Shown here in pieces: positions 33,134-46,600 of a stretch of DNA of 64,000 nt. Source of the stretch: Membranipora membranacea (taxonomy: Eukaryota; Bryozoa; Gymnolaemata; Cheilostomatida; Membraniporidae); assembly GCA_914767715.1 (NCBI GenBank), contig OU612068.1, positions 19,530,001 to 19,594,000 on the forward strand, in the 5' to 3' direction. Every line of letters begins with the position of its first letter. Positions within the stretch are counted from its first letter, which is position 1. The position numbers and the translations under genes are program-made. A model generated the notes under the pieces. That model searched no databases. It was not told the DNA's origin and saw nothing but the letters and a program-made list of their open reading frames with translations.

Positions 33134-33729
33134 GTGACTTTGATATAGCCTGTGATTTTTGTCAGTGGGTAGGGGTGGGCGAGAAGAGAAGAATGAGTAT
33201 AGGGGGAACCATCAATGTAATCTCATGATACTTTTTCGATGTGTTTTTTTTCAATTTTGTGTGGGTATCTATATATATATCTATGTTGTTGTTTGCTTTT
33301 CTATGGACATCTATCTATGTTAGTTTTCTTCTGGCAAGGCTTAATTATTAATTATCTATGAGCTGGTGTGGCTTAGGGAATAAAAGGTATAGCAGTAAAT
33401 TCTTGTGTATCTGATGTCCTTGTGTTGATTTGAGCTGCAAGTAGAAGGCCACTTACTTTCCTCTACTAGTCTACTCAAGGATTTAAAACCCTTAGCGGCT
33501 TTAAATCCTAGGTCTACTTCTTCAACTTGCCAGAAGAAAACTAACATAGATAGATGGCCATAGAAAAGCAAGCAACAACATAGATATATATATAGATACC
33601 CACACAAAATTGAAAAAAAAACACATCGAAAAAGGATCATGAGATTACATTGATGGTTCCCCCCCTATCTTTTTCACTCTTCTCCCAGCCCCACCCACTG
33701 ACAAAAATCACAGGCTATATCAAAGTCAC
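33134..33729. mobile_element. Foldback element with about 205-bp inverted arms, copy 1
   Basis: Left arm 33134-33338 and right arm 33526-33729 are reverse complements with few differences. The outer ends read GTGACTTTGATATAGCC and its complement. The 187-base loop contains a small palindrome (GGATTTAAA ... TTTAAATCC). There is no coding capacity; the open frames in the arms are by-products. A target-site duplication is not obvious. A non-autonomous foldback or MITE-class element is the likely nature. Confidence 0.85.
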
Positions 33730-33827
33730 GTGGCCTCATGATTTATTCCTGCAGTATTTCTTGTATTATATAAAGCCTATGAAAGCAGCTAATCCATGCT
33801 CCTGATTGCTTATGTTGATTGCTGTAG

Positions 33828-34052
33828 GGTCTGTCGAAGGAAGTCTAACAGCCAGGAACACACAGGGTGATATGGATATACATTTAACTAATCATACTAA
33901 GGTAGAAGTAACAGCACAGTCTGGTCATGTCAACATCACTGTACCGGAGACAGTGTCTAGTCAGGTGGAGATAATCACTGAGGATTTCGGTGTGGATGAC
34001 TCACTGATATTAGATATACAATCTAGAGATATGAAAGCTACATCTATTGAAG
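33828..34052 (+). CDS. FAM185A: FAM185A exon 5 duplicate, unit 2
   Basis: Protein sequence identical to exon 5 of unit 1, with the same acceptor and weak donor. Nothing corresponding to exons 1 to 4 lies between the units, so it can only be used as an alternative 3' exon of the upstream gene or as part of a truncated transcript. Confidence 0.65.
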
Positions 34053-34545
34053 GTTGGTTATCCTAAGTGACTTTATCCATTACAGGTTCACCAAACGCTG
34101 TCTTGAGAAACAAACCTCGGTTTTGGAAAATCGTTAAAAAAAATTTCTAAATGATGAGGTGATTTCACAGGCCATAAGGTTTGAACTGCCACCTGAACAA
34201 TTCATCTTGGGAGCAAATATCACTGCTGACAATATGGCTGCTGTAAGTATCTTAGGGCTAGCTGGTGATTTGAAGAGAAAGTGTCCCAATGCTACAGATA
34301 CTCACATTGCTGCTAAGATAGATTGGCTTGAGAAAGTAGATAGTGCAATGATGCATCACTCATAATCTTTATTTAGACAATCTGTTTCTTATAATGTGAA
34401 ACTTTAAAACATTATTTCTTTTTCTCGTGCAGCCACCCTGCTATATATATGTAGTTTATTATTACCGATCAAAGTTAATGACAAAAAAGACCACATAAAT
34501 AAATAAATAAATAAAAACAAAGCAGTCAGGTGTATTTATGAAAAA

Positions 34546-34710
34546 TCCTGTTTTAAACGCAGTCTATTTAAATATCTCATCTCACTTATATAGTTTTGGT
34601 CTTTTTTTTTCTCTCTTTTCTCTTTTGGCACTAAATGTAAAACATTTTGCCCAAAATGATTTAGACTGCCAAATAAAGTATTAAAAAAAAAAATGAAAAA
34701 AATAAAAAAT
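34546..34710 (+). mobile_element. Unit 2-specific A-tailed insertion
   Basis: Units 1 and 3 run directly from TATTTATGAAAAAT to the following TCGTTG stretch. Unit 2 carries about 165 extra bases that contain AATAAAG and end in an A-rich tail. Flanking AAAAAT words could be target duplications. It looks like a retroposed fragment; the source is unknown. Confidence 0.5.
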
Positions 34711-35107
34711 ATCGTTGCCTATTAAATATCATTGTCTATAAAATAAAGTTCATAATAATAATAATGCTGTCCTATTTATAGAAGGGTGGTCTCGGGCTTC
34801 CAAAAATATTTTGCACGGATGATTAAACTTTGCAATATAGCGAAAACAAAGAATATCATGATGTATTTTTAGCCCTCCGAGCTTTAGTAAAGAAAGTCTC
34901 TCTTCATACTCTTCCTGACATGGAATCATAATTCTTGTGCAGAGCTTTTGAAATCTCTCCAGTTTATCCTTATCAATTTGGGAGGTGTTCAGTTCAGATC
35001 AGTGAATGAGATCTCACACCAGCTCTTATTAGGTTGATAAAAAAACATGTGTTCCATGCATCTTCTGTTTTATGATGAGCGTGACAATTACCGATCTCTG
35101 TTTCAAG

Positions 35108-35235
35108 GTACCATAGGAGAAAGACACCACTCTGAGATCGGCCGCTCACTAAAGGTCAAGGCATCATCTGTGAATCTCGGCATTATGGACTGGATCACGG
35201 CGCAGAAGTTTTCCTTCTCATCTGATCTGAACTGA
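35108..35235 (+). CDS. FAM185A: FAM185A exon 6 duplicate, unit 2
   Basis: Same protein as exon 6 of unit 1 (TIGERHHSEIG to SSDLN, TGA), with the acceptor kept. AATAAA at 35608. Confidence 0.65.
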
Positions 35236-35924
35236 GTTATCGAGTTGTTATGCCAATGTTAGAAATGGTACCAGGTAGTTAAAAGTCAATTAAAGTCTTG
35301 ATTGGAGAAGATCCCCTCTAGCCGTATTGTGACTATTATACAAATGAATGGTCAGATCTATTAGCCAACAATACAATATTTTTTGCCACTAATTTATTTA
35401 GTTTGACTTGAAATCCATATCGGTAAAATATGTTTTGAAACTCTCGTTTTCTTATCGTCAATTGACAATAACATTTGGAGTTCCTCATGTCAGGGGGTGG
35501 TAACTACTCTCAATTGCTGAACCCTCTAGGAAACATATTATCGTGAGTTCTTGAAGATATCATTATATCCTCAAGCTTTAGGCTGGATGCTGTTAAATTT
35601 ACATCCAAATAAAGTATCAAAAGAAAAAGAGATAAACAATATTTTTATTGCACCAGTTTGAGACGGTCTAGCTTGTCTTCAAGTTGTGTCCACATTGTGA
35701 TTGGCATTAAAGTGCACTGAGCTTCTACATGATGTTACGACATAGTACTGTATGAAATTTCAACATAATCAAAATTGTTGCATGAGGAATTTCAGATATT
35801 TTTGCCAGCAATTCATTCACACAAATCTTGCAATTGCTGCGAAACCTGAGTGATAATTACCGTTCTTAAATTCTTAAATCAATTCTTTACAAATTCGACA
35901 TTAATATTTTACTTTTAACTAATA

Positions 35925-38900
35925 ATGGGTTGCCAGAACAGCAGAGTTGCGCCATCCGGTGTGCCTCAAAAAAAGAAGGAGAGACCTATCGGTAAGCGAT
36001 ATTACCTCACTTTATCTTGCTTATGTCACAGCTAGCTTTATAAAGAGTATGTTCTACCAAATTTCCTCCCAGTCCACCGTATATTAAGTATACTGCGAAG
36101 CGAAAGTACAAGTTCTCTAATCTATGTTTCAATCAATCAGCTTGGTATATCTGTTTTCGAATTTCAAGTCATAAAATTAGGCAATTGTATGGTTAGGTGA
36201 TGTAGCTTATTAGTGGTTGGTCGAGAATTTCTCTTGAGCCTTTTGTAAATTTGAATATTAAAATTCTTTTGATTCTTCACTTCGGAATATTATGATTTCT
36301 ATTCACAGACAGAGTCTTTCAGAGGCTATCATCTTACCTGTCGATAGGTAAATCTCCACATAACACCGGATGGCGTAGCGATGAGAAAACGAGCCAGGTC
36401 TGGAAGGTAAACAGAAAGGCCGATATCTGTTTACCCCAGGCCTGGCAGGCAGAGGACACACCACCTGTCCACACAACCAAGGAAGGTAAGGTTGAGACAG
36501 TACAGGCTGAAATAACGACAACAGTCCAGGACTTCACCATCAGCTCCGATGGGGAGTCGGACAATGAACTCATTGTCGAGAGACTGAAGGCCCCGACTCC
36601 CGCCGTCAAAGCCGCAGCTCTACCATCACAAACACCTCTGCCAAATAATGTGAGTCAAGTCAACATCACAAAGATTAAACTAGCATCTATGGTTTTTTCT
36701 TACATTTTGACCTTTGTTGACAATGCGCAGTACTGATATATGGAGATATTTTTTCTAGATCTCACCTAAGAGATGTGAACAAAAATGAGAATAGACATCG
36801 TCATATAAATAAAGGTTACACCAAGGTAACTGGCCTGAAATAGTGGTCAGGCTTCTATTCTTTGTTGCACTTGTAAGACCATAGGTATTCAACGCTGTCT
36901 TCAGCTTACCAATACCAACCCCTGGCGCATGGATTCTGATTGTCTGCGAAATAAATACATCCTCTATTCATTCACAATTTATTTTATCGTCATCAGGTTT
37001 TCAGTTTAAAGCGAAATATTTAATATCTAAATAACTTTCAGGTTATATTTGGATTCCTCAAGTTACGGGATGCTCACTCAGGAGAACATGCCAATGACGT
37101 ACCAAAACCTGCTTCCCAGACTGCCCTTCAGGATGTCACAAAGATTAGCAGAAGAAGACCTAGACAAGGCCATTCTCAGCCATCTTATACTAGAGCAGCA
37201 TATCGAACAGCTAGATACAAGATAACGATAAATAGAAAACAACCTATGACAGGCATAGCCCTAACAGATTCCAAGTAAGACTGTAGATATGGTATTATAT
37301 GCTGTCATGTTTTGTCATATCGAGCCAGTCATTGTCATCGTCAAACCCCTGCCGCAACAGCAAGAAAGCTCTCATGAAACTCACTTTGAATGCTTGATGA
37401 TTGTCTTATTTGTATATTTACACCATAGACTTGAAAAAAATTACTTGATCAATGGATGTTTTTGTCACTTTAAAGTATGATGTTCTTTTGCAGGACTAGA
37501 ACCCCAACAAAAGTGGATGGACCATTGATCACACGTGAACCGATGATATATCATAAGGCTGCCTGGAGTCTCACACCCATCTCATTACAAGGTCCTGAAC
37601 CTAAACCTCTCCCTCCTCGAGTTCCTCTGCGTCAATCATCCAAACTTCCACCTATTAGAATCAGTAAACCACTACCGCCTGTCAATCTATACAGGAAGAT
37701 ACCTGCACCTGTTGGCATCGCAACTGTAGCCTCTAGCTGTGGTTCTGGTGAGTGTATCAATTTCTCTGGGATGATGTAACCATTCGAGTGTAGAGCTATT
37801 TCTCAGTTTCAAGGCTGCATCCTATTTTTATCTTTTATTCATGATATCACTAGTTCAGCTACCTTTCATTCCTGGAAGATACATGTCTCCCACCGAATGC
37901 CTTTCATACTAAATTCATTTCATACTAAATTCCTTTCTACTAAATTCCTTGTTAAGTACCTTCCAACTAAACTCATTGTTACAATCCTTGTTGAAATCCT
38001 TGCTAAGCTTTTTCCTTCTAGAATTCCATTCTGCACTTAAAATTCCATTTCATACTAAAAGTAAGACAGATCCCTGATGTTAGCTGCTGAGTGTGTTCAA
38101 ATATCACACTTTCTGATCATTTATACTTACAGGCCGAAGCCACAGCGAACCAAAGAAAATAAGTGAGCTTACTACACTCTATGAGGTAACCCAGACTCTG
38201 GGTTCTACTGTACGTTACCCTGCTGTACATCCAAAGGTTTATCCCGGACAGGCTGATGTTCATACAACTGAGACTAGTCAAACCTACCCTATAATTCAGT
38301 CACGGGTAAGCTATCTGGTAGACTTCCTTGCTAGCTTACAGGCACACTGATGTTGGGATATACTATTGCATGTATTTCTTTGATCGAGAGACAGTGAATT
38401 AATTCACTTAGCATGAGTACCATTGCAAGGAATATCGTTTAAAAAACCCAAGACCAATTTCTTCAATGGGAATTGGGTTCAAGATCGGTACGCATCATAA
38501 ATTGACTCTAAAGATCAGAGATACACATGATAATAGAGTACTCTCGATGTCAGTGTAGCTTACAGCAGGGAGTTTGAGACTGAGTCCCAAACTCCCTGCT
38601 TACATCAACTATCCTACTGGTATGAGAAGTGGTCAAAGCTTGTTGAACACGACACCGTTTGTCTATACAAATTGATTAGTGTGATAAAGAAGTTATCTAC
38701 CCGATCGCAAGAGAAGACCATATTTAATATCGGCTGCTTGACATCGAGCAGTGCAAGAGTTGACAAGCTTTGCCCCCCCCCCCCACTGAACAAAGCTTGT
38801 TAAGACAGGCAAGTCCAATATTTGAATTCAATTTACCCACAGTCAGTGTATGTTCAACTGCTGACTTATCTTTCAGCGAGCTCTAGAGTGTCTGGCTCAG

Positions 38901-39198
38901 GGTGTGTATGCTAACAAGTTACCTTTTTTATCACATAGTTTTTTGTTCTCGGTTCGCTCCGATTTTTCATCCTGTTTCCATTCGGTTATGAGTTCAGGTA
39001 GTTTCATCGATAAACTAAACAAACTTCATGGGTTTCATTACATATTTATGTATTTAAGGTTCAGCACAGACAGAAACCAATTGTTATCATGACATGTCTC
39101 TGTCTTTGTCAGGAGTCGAGAAGGAACTAAAGGAGCTTAACTTCTTCAATGCCTCAGTCAGCCCTATGGCTGTGTACTGTAAAGGATGGAAAAGATAA
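35925..39198 (+). CDS. Unrecognised Met-Gly-Cys protein, copy 2 (unit 2)
   Basis: Exons 35925-35991, 36309-36649, 37042-37274, 37494-37747, 38133-38305, 38877-38901 and 39113-39198. All splice signals match copy 1 and the protein is near identical through exon 6. Exon 7 to its donor is 165 nt, one base longer than needed to reach the last exon in frame, so this copy ends six codons after SPMAVYC at TAA 39196-39198. In the alternative frame the exon is open to its donor (DNKNPASMRSIEGCSTECYG) and would continue into the last exon at 39572-39652. AATAAA at 40087. Confidence 0.7.
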
Positions 39199-39571
39199 CA
39201 AAAATCCAGCTAGTATGAGAAGTATTGAAGGTTGTTCTACAGAGTGCTACGGAGATAATATTCAGGACAAAATGAAGGTACGGTTGAGACAAAGAATATA
39301 CCATTACAACATTATGTCGTGGTTTGGCTGAAAGAAACTCTCATCTCTTACACAGTTAACTTTAGTATAAGGAGTTTAGATATAAAATATAATCATGAAA
39401 GATTTGTGAATCTCCCTGTGACACTGGTCACTGTTGTTCTTTGACAGCTAGTGTTTTTGTGCGCAAATTAAAAGGGACAAAACCTATTTTAAGGTGGCGT
39501 AAATCAGTGGTCTAGATTTCGACTGCTTGAAGTCAGCTTACATAATGTCATGCAATACTTTATTTCAACAG

Positions 39572-39652
39572 AAGTATGCAGTCAGGTACAGTGCTCGGTC
39601 GCGGAATGTTCGGTCAGGTGGAAGCTTTGGTGGTGGAGGTGACAAAAACTAA
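39572..39652 (+). CDS. Last exon of the Met-Gly-Cys gene, unit 2 (frame uncertain)
   Basis: After a TTTCAACAG acceptor, phase 0 gives a 26-residue tail ending in a Gly run, then Asp-Lys-Asn and TAA. It is not reached in frame from exon 7 as sequenced. Confidence 0.5.
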   Translation, partial: KYAVRYSARSRNVRSGGSFGGGGDKN

Positions 39653-40824
39653 AGCTGGAATACAGATTCAACATCAACAAAGAACATAATTACACCTTGT
39701 CAACAACAACAAGCCCTAGCAAAACCACACTACATAACCAGGCCCCTTCCCCTGTCTCCTCTTCTCCGATGAACTATATTATAATAATGTCATGGCACAA
39801 AAATGCATGAAGTAGCAAAGGCTTTGGACTGCAGACTTGTTTGTCCATAGCATTTAATATAAGTCTCGATGAAAACTTTCTTGTGTATTCTCTGCTATTT
39901 TTAAGAAGAGCACACAACACAGGATGTATGTGTTTTGGTGTTTTGTGAGTTGCAACTAACTACTGTTTTTGTCTCTTCTTGACTGTATGACATTGTCACT
40001 GTTGGTTTCTTTTCCTGGAAATGATATTTTTCCTGTGCTCTATCAGTCTATTTATTTCATTGATTTCAATACTTGTATACTTTGATAATAAACATTGTAC
40101 AAGAGACACTAGGTTTTCTATTGTCTCTGAATGTACTACAAAACTGTAAAAATGTCAAATGTCAAACATTCGTATCGCTCTAAGGCACTATATCTCATTT
40201 TTATATCCTAAGCGGCATCGTTCTGGGATAGGTGGTGGTCCTGCAGGGCACTAATCTCGATTAGTCTCAATGCTAGAACTTGAGTTACCTTCCCTTTGAT
40301 GCCGTGATGTTTTGGGATTTGCATCTCATGGCAGGCCTAACCCCTTGCAGCATTGAGTAATATAATTCATATCAGCTTATACCGCACCATGCAGGATATC
40401 CTCACCATGTAGCATGATTCCAAGTATAAATTTTGATTGAGGTTTTCCTGCACTCGGAGGCGGAGAGATCAAACCTTTTCGGTAGGGGGTGATAGTGGCA
40501 AACTTCCGCAAACATTATTATTTCAATGCGGCCACCTGATGATTGTTATAGGTATGTAGATTTTTATCTTTGAGTCTTATTTGTGGATGCAATAAGAAAT
40601 TTGACAGACCATTTGAAAGAGTAGCGTCAGTTTTATTTTACAGTGTATCCATTATTATAAAAAACATGTGTAGTCATCAGAATTGATATAATATAGAGTT
40701 ATGAATGCTACATCTATTAAATATTGCCGTTTATCCTATGTGGCTTAATCTGTTGGTAAGAGGTCTAAATTCAGAAAAGTCAAGGCAAATCTATATTTGT
40801 AACAGGGCTTAAAAAGCTTCACAT

Positions 40825-40943
40825 TGTAAGGTTAGCACATATATAATTATGCACATAGCATGCCCGCAAGAGTGAATACATATATAAAACCACGCACCTT
40901 CGAGTCCTAGATATAAGAGAGCTCCTATTAGTATGGTATTTCC
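40825..40943 (-). mobile_element. LTR relic at the end of unit 2
   Basis: Same truncation point as the unit 1 relic, so both descend from one deleted copy. Confidence 0.75.
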
Positions 40944-41009
40944 ATGGGCGGTCGATTTCTTTCGCTTAAGAGGGACTGCACATGTGCGATTGTTTACAGC
41001 TTAGCGAGA

Positions 41010-41603
41010 GTGACTTTGATATAGCCTGTGATTCTTGTCAGTGGGTGGGGGTGGGTGAGAAGAGAAGAATGAGTATAGGGGGAACCATCGATGTAATCTC
41101 ACGATACTTTTTCGATGTGTTTTTTTCAATTCTGTGTGGGTATCTATATATATATCTATGTTGTTGTTTGCTTTTCTATGGACATCTATCTATGTTGGTT
41201 TTCTTCTGGCAAGGGTTAATTATTAATTATCTGTGAGCTGGTGAGGCTTGGGGAATAAAAGGTATAGCAGTAAATTCTTGTGTATGCTGATGTCCTTGTG
41301 TTGATTTGAGCTGCAAGTAGAAGGCCACTTACTTTCCTCTACTAGTCTACTCAAGGATTTAAAACCCTTAGGGGCTTTAAATCCTAGGTCTACTTCTTCA
41401 ACTTGCCAGAAGAAAACCAACATAGATAGATGGCCATAGAAAAGCGAAAAACAACATAGATATATATATAGATACCAACACAAAATTGAAAAAAAACACA
41501 TCGAAAAAGGATCATGAGATTACATTGATGGTTCCCCCCTATCTCTTTCACTCATCTCCCACCCCCACCCATTGACAAAAATCACAGGCTATATCAAAGT
41601 CAC
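41010..41603. mobile_element. Foldback element, copy 2
   Basis: Same element and flanks as at 33134-33729, at the unit 2/unit 3 junction. The outer ends GTGACTTTGATATAG and complement are intact. It was amplified with the unit rather than inserted independently. Confidence 0.85.
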
Positions 41604-41701
41604 GTGGCCTTATGATTTATTCCTGCAGTATTTCTTGTATTATATAAAGCCTATGAAAGCAGCTAATCCATGCTCCTGATTGCTTATGTTGATTGCTGTA
41701 G

Positions 41702-41926
41702 GGTCTGTCGAAGGAAGTCTAACAGCCAGGAACACACAGGGTGATATGGATATACATTTAACTAATCATATTAAGGTAGAAGTAACAGCACGGTCTGGTC
41801 ATGTCAACATCACTGTACCAGAGACAGTGTCTAGTCAGGTGGAGATAATCACTAAGGATTTCGGTGTGGATGACTCACTGATATTAGATATACAATCTAG
41901 AGATATGAAAGCTACATCTATTGAAG
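41702..41926 (+). CDS. FAM185A: FAM185A exon 5 duplicate, unit 3
   Basis: As unit 1, but with three substitutions (Thr to Ile, Gln to Arg, Glu to Lys). The frame and splice sites are intact. Confidence 0.65.
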
Positions 41927-42823
41927 GTTGGTTATCCTAAGTGACTTTATGTATTAGAGGTTCACCAAACACTGTCTTGAGAAACAAACCTCGGTTTTGG
42001 AAAATCATTAAAAAATATTTCTCAATGATGAGGTGATTTCACAGGCCATAAGGTTTGAACTGCCACCTGAACGATTCATCTTGGGAGCAAATATCACTGC
42101 TGACAATATGGCTGCTGTAAGTATCTTAGGGCTAGCTGGTGATTTGAAGAAAAAGTGTCCCAATGCTACAGATACTCACATTGCTTCTAAGATAGATTGG
42201 CTTGAGAAAATAGATAGTGCAATGATGCATCACTCATAATCTTTATTTAGACAATCTGTTTCTTATAATGTGAAACTTTAAAACATTATTTCTTTTTCTC
42301 GTGCAGCCACCCTGCTATATATATATATATATATATACTTTATTATTGCCGATCAAAGTCAATGACAAAAAAAGACCACATAAATAAATAAATAAAAACA
42401 AAGCAGTCAGGTGTATTTATGAAAAATATCGTTGTCTATTAAATATCATTGTCTATAAAATGAAGTTCATAATAATAATAATGCTGTCCTATTTATAGAA
42501 GGGTGGTCTTGGGCTTCCAAAAATATTTTGCACGGATGATTAAACTTTGCAATATAGCCAAAACAAAGAATATCATGATGTATCTTTAGCCCTCTGAGCT
42601 TTAGTGAAGAAAGTCTCTCTTCATACTCTTCCTCATATGGAATCATAATTCTTGTGCAGAGCTTTTGAAATCTCTCCAGTTTATCCTTATCAATTTGGGA
42701 AGTGTTCAGTTCAGATCAGTGAATGAGATCTCACACCAGCTCTTCTTAGGTTAATAAATAACATGTGTTCCATGCATCTTCTGTTTTATGATGAGCGTGA
42801 CAATTACCGATCTCTGTTTCAAG

Positions 42824-42951
42824 GTACCATAGGAGAAAGACACCACTCTGAGATCGGCCGCTCACTAAAGGTCAAGGCATCATCTGTGAATCTCGGCATT
42901 ATGGACTGGATCACGGCGCAGAAGTTTTCCTTCTCATCTGATCTGAACTGA
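42824..42951 (+). CDS. FAM185A: FAM185A exon 6 duplicate, unit 3
   Basis: Protein identical to the other two copies; acceptor GTTTCAAG and TGA stop retained. AATAAA at 43324. Confidence 0.65.
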
Positions 42952-43631
42952 GTTATCGAGTTGTTATGCCGATGTTAGAAATGGTACCAGGTAGTTAGAA
43001 GTTAATTAAAGTCTTGATTGGAGATGATCCCCTGTAGCCGTATTGTGACTATTATACAAATGAATGGTCAGATCTATTAGCCAACAATACAATATTTTTT
43101 GCCACTAATTTATTTAGTTTGACTTGAAATCCATATCGGTAAAATATGTTTTGAAACTCTCGTTTTCTTATCGTCAATTGACAATAACATTTGGAGTTCC
43201 TCATGTCAGGGGGTGGTAACTACTCTCAATGGCTGAACCCTCTAGGAAACATATTATCGTGAGTTCTTGAAGATATCATTATATCCTCAAGCTTTAGGCT
43301 TGATGCTGTTAAATTTACATCCAAATAAAATATCAAAAGAAAAAGAGATAAACAATATTTTTATTGCACCAGTTTGAGACGGTCTAGCTTGCCTTCAAGT
43401 TGTGTCCACATTGTGATTGGCATTAAAGTGCACTGAGCTTCTACATGATGTTACGACATAGTACTGTATGAAATTCTCAACATAATCAAAATTGTTGCAT
43501 GAGGAATTTCAGATATTTTTGCCAGCAATTCATTCACACAATGCTGTGAAACCTGAGTGATAATTACCGTTCTTAAATTCTTGAATCAATTCTTTACAAA
43601 TTCGACATTAATATTTTACTTTTAACTAATA

Positions 43632-46600
43632 ATGGGTTGCCAGAACAGCAGAGTTGCGCCATCCGGTGTGCCTCAGAAAAAGAAGGAGAGACCTATCGGT
43701 AAGCGATATTACCTCTCTTTATCTTGCCTATGTCACAGCTAGCTTTATAAAGAGTATGTTCTTCCAGTTTTCCTCCCAGTCCACCGTATATTAAGAATAC
43801 TGCGAAGCGAAAGTACAAGTTCTCTAATCTATGTTTCAATCAATCAGCTTGGTATATCTGTTTTCGAATTTCAACTCAATAAATTAGGCAATTGTATGGT
43901 TAGGTGATGTAGCTTATTAGTGGTTGGTCGAGAATTTCTCTTGAGCCTTTTGTAAATTTGAATATAAAAATTCTTTTGATTCTTCACTTCGGAATATTAT
44001 GATTTCTATTCACAGACAGAGTCTTTCAGAGGCTATCATCTTACCTGTCGATAGGTAAATCTCCACATAACACCGGATGGCGTAGCGATGACAAAACGAG
44101 CCAGGTCTGGAGGGTAAACAGAAAGGCCGATATCTGTTTACCCCAGGCCTGGCAGGCAGAGGACACACCACCTGTCCACACAACCAAGGAAGGTAAGGCT
44201 GAGACAGTACAGGCTGAAATAACGACAACAGTCCAGGACTTCACCATCAGCTCCGATGGGGAGTCGGACAATGAACTCATTGTCGAGAGACTGAAGGCCC
44301 CAACTCCCGCCGTCAAAACCGCAGCTCTACCATCACAAACACCTCTGCCAAATAATGTGAGTCAAGTCAACATCACAAAGATTAAACTAGCATCTATGGT
44401 TTTTGTCTTACATTTTCACCTTTGTTGACAATGCGCAGTACTGATATATGGAGATATTTTTTCTAGATCTCACCTAAGAGATGTGAACAAAAATGAGAAT
44501 AGACATCGTCATATAAATAAAGGTTACACCAAGGTAACTGGCCTGAACTAGTGGTCAGGCTTCTATTCTTTGTTGCACTTGTAAGACCATAGGTATTCAA
44601 CGCTGTCTTCAGCTTACCAATACCAACCCCTGGCGCATTGATTCTGATTGTCTGCGAAATAAATGCATCCTCTATTCATTCACAATTTATTTTATCGTCA
44701 TCAGGTTTTCAGTTAAAAGCGAAATATTTAATATCTAAATAACTTTCAGGTTATATTTGGATTCCTCAAGTTACGGGATGCTCACTCAGGAGAACATGCC
44801 AATGACGTACCAAAACCGGCTTCCCAGACTGCCCTTCAGGATGTCACAAAGATTAGGAGAAGAAGACCTAGACAAGGCCATTCTCAGCCATCTTATACTA
44901 GAGCAGCATATCGAACAGCTAGATACAAGATAACGATAAATAGAAAACAACCTATGACAGGCATAGCCCTAACAGATTACAAGTAAGACTGTAGATATGG
45001 TATTATATGCTGTCATGTTTTGTCATATCGAGCCAGTCATTGTCATCGTAAAACCCCTGCCGCAACAGCAAGATAGCTCTCAAGAAGCTCACTTTGAATG
45101 CTTGATGATTGTCTTATTTGTATATTTACACCATAGACTTGAAAAAAATTACTTAATCAATGGATGTTTTTGTCACTTTAAAGTATGATGTTCTTTTGCA
45201 GGACTAGAACCCCAACAAAAGTGGATGGACCATTGATCACACTTGAACAGATGATATACCATAAGGCTGCCTGGAGTCTCACACCCATCTCATTACAAGG
45301 TCCTGAACCTAAACCTCTCCCTCCTCGAGTTCCTCTGCGTCAATCATCCAAACTTCCACCTATTAGAATCAGTAAACCACTACCGCCTGTCAATCTATAC
45401 AGGAAGATACCTGCACCTGTTGGCATCGCAACTGTAGCCTCTAGCTGTGGTTCTGGTGAGTGTATCAATTTCTCTGGGATGATATAACCATCCGAGTGTA
45501 GAGCTATTTCTCAGTTTCAAGGCTGCATCCTATTTTTATCTTTTATTCATGATATCACTAGTTCAGCTACCTTTCATTCCTTGAATATACATGTCTCCCA
45601 CCGAATGCCTTTCATACTAAATTAATTTCATACTAAATTCCTTTCTACTAAATTCCTTGTTAAGTACCTTCCAACTAAACTCATTGTTACAATCCTTGTT
45701 GAAATCCTTGCTAAGCTTATTCCTCTAGAATTCCATTCTGCACTTAAAATTCCATTTCATACTAAAAGTAAGACAGATCCCTGATGTTAGCTGCTGAGTG
45801 TGTTCAAATATCACACTTTCTGATCATTTATACTTACAGGTCGAAGCCACAGCGACCCAAAGAAAATAAGTGAGCTTACTACACTCTATGAGGTAACCCA
45901 GACTCTGGGTTCTACTGTACGTTACCCTGCTGTACATCCAAAGGTTTATCCCGGACAGGCTGATGTTCATACAACTGAGACTAGTCAAACCTACCCTATA
46001 ATTCAGTCACGGGTAAGCTATCTGGTAGACTTCCTTGCTAGCTTACAGGCACACTGATGTTTGGATATACTATTGCATGTATTTCTTTGATCGAGAGACA
46101 GTGAATTAATTCACTTAGCATGAGTACCATTGCAAGGAATATCGTTTAAAAAACCCAAGACCAATTTCTTCAATGGGAATTGGGTTCAAGATCGGTACTC
46201 ATCATAAATTGACTCTAACGATCAGAGATACACATGATAATAGTGTACTCTCGATGTCAGTGTAGCTTACAGCAGGGAGTTTGAGACTGAGTCCCAAACA
46301 CCCTGCTTACATCAACTATCCTACTGGTATGAGAAGTGGTCAAAGCTTGTTGAACACAACTCCGTTTGTCTATACAAATTGATTAGTGTGATAAAGAAGT
46401 TATCTACCCGATCGCAAGAGAAGACAATATTTAATATCGGCTGCTTGACATCGAGCAGTGCAAGAGTTGACAAGCTTTGCCCCCCCCCCCCCCCACCGAA
46501 CAAAGCTTGTTAAGACAGGCAAGTCCAATATTTGAATTCAATTTACCCACAGTCAGTGTATGTTCAACTGCTGACTTATCTTTCAGCGAGCTCTAGAGTG

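Larger units (their letters stand above)
26030..33729 (+). repeat. Tandem unit 1 (about 7.7 kb)
   Basis: First of three head-to-tail units. It contains FAM185A exons 5 and 6, the Met-Gly-Cys gene, an LTR relic and a foldback element at its right end. Homology between units starts at the TTTATTCCTGC word just before exon 5. Coding exons differ by only a few bases between units. Confidence 0.9.
33730..41603 (+). repeat. Tandem unit 2 (about 7.87 kb)
   Basis: Same content and order as unit 1. It is longer mainly because of an A-tailed insertion of about 165 bases at 34546-34710. Its right end also carries the foldback element. Confidence 0.9.

Noticed and set aside
33356-33640. Tyr/Leu/Phe-rich frames recurring at unit junctions (also 40982-41236 and 41223-41501)
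   Set aside because: They fall in the arms of the foldback element and are explained by its sequence; no coding pattern is shared beyond the repeat.
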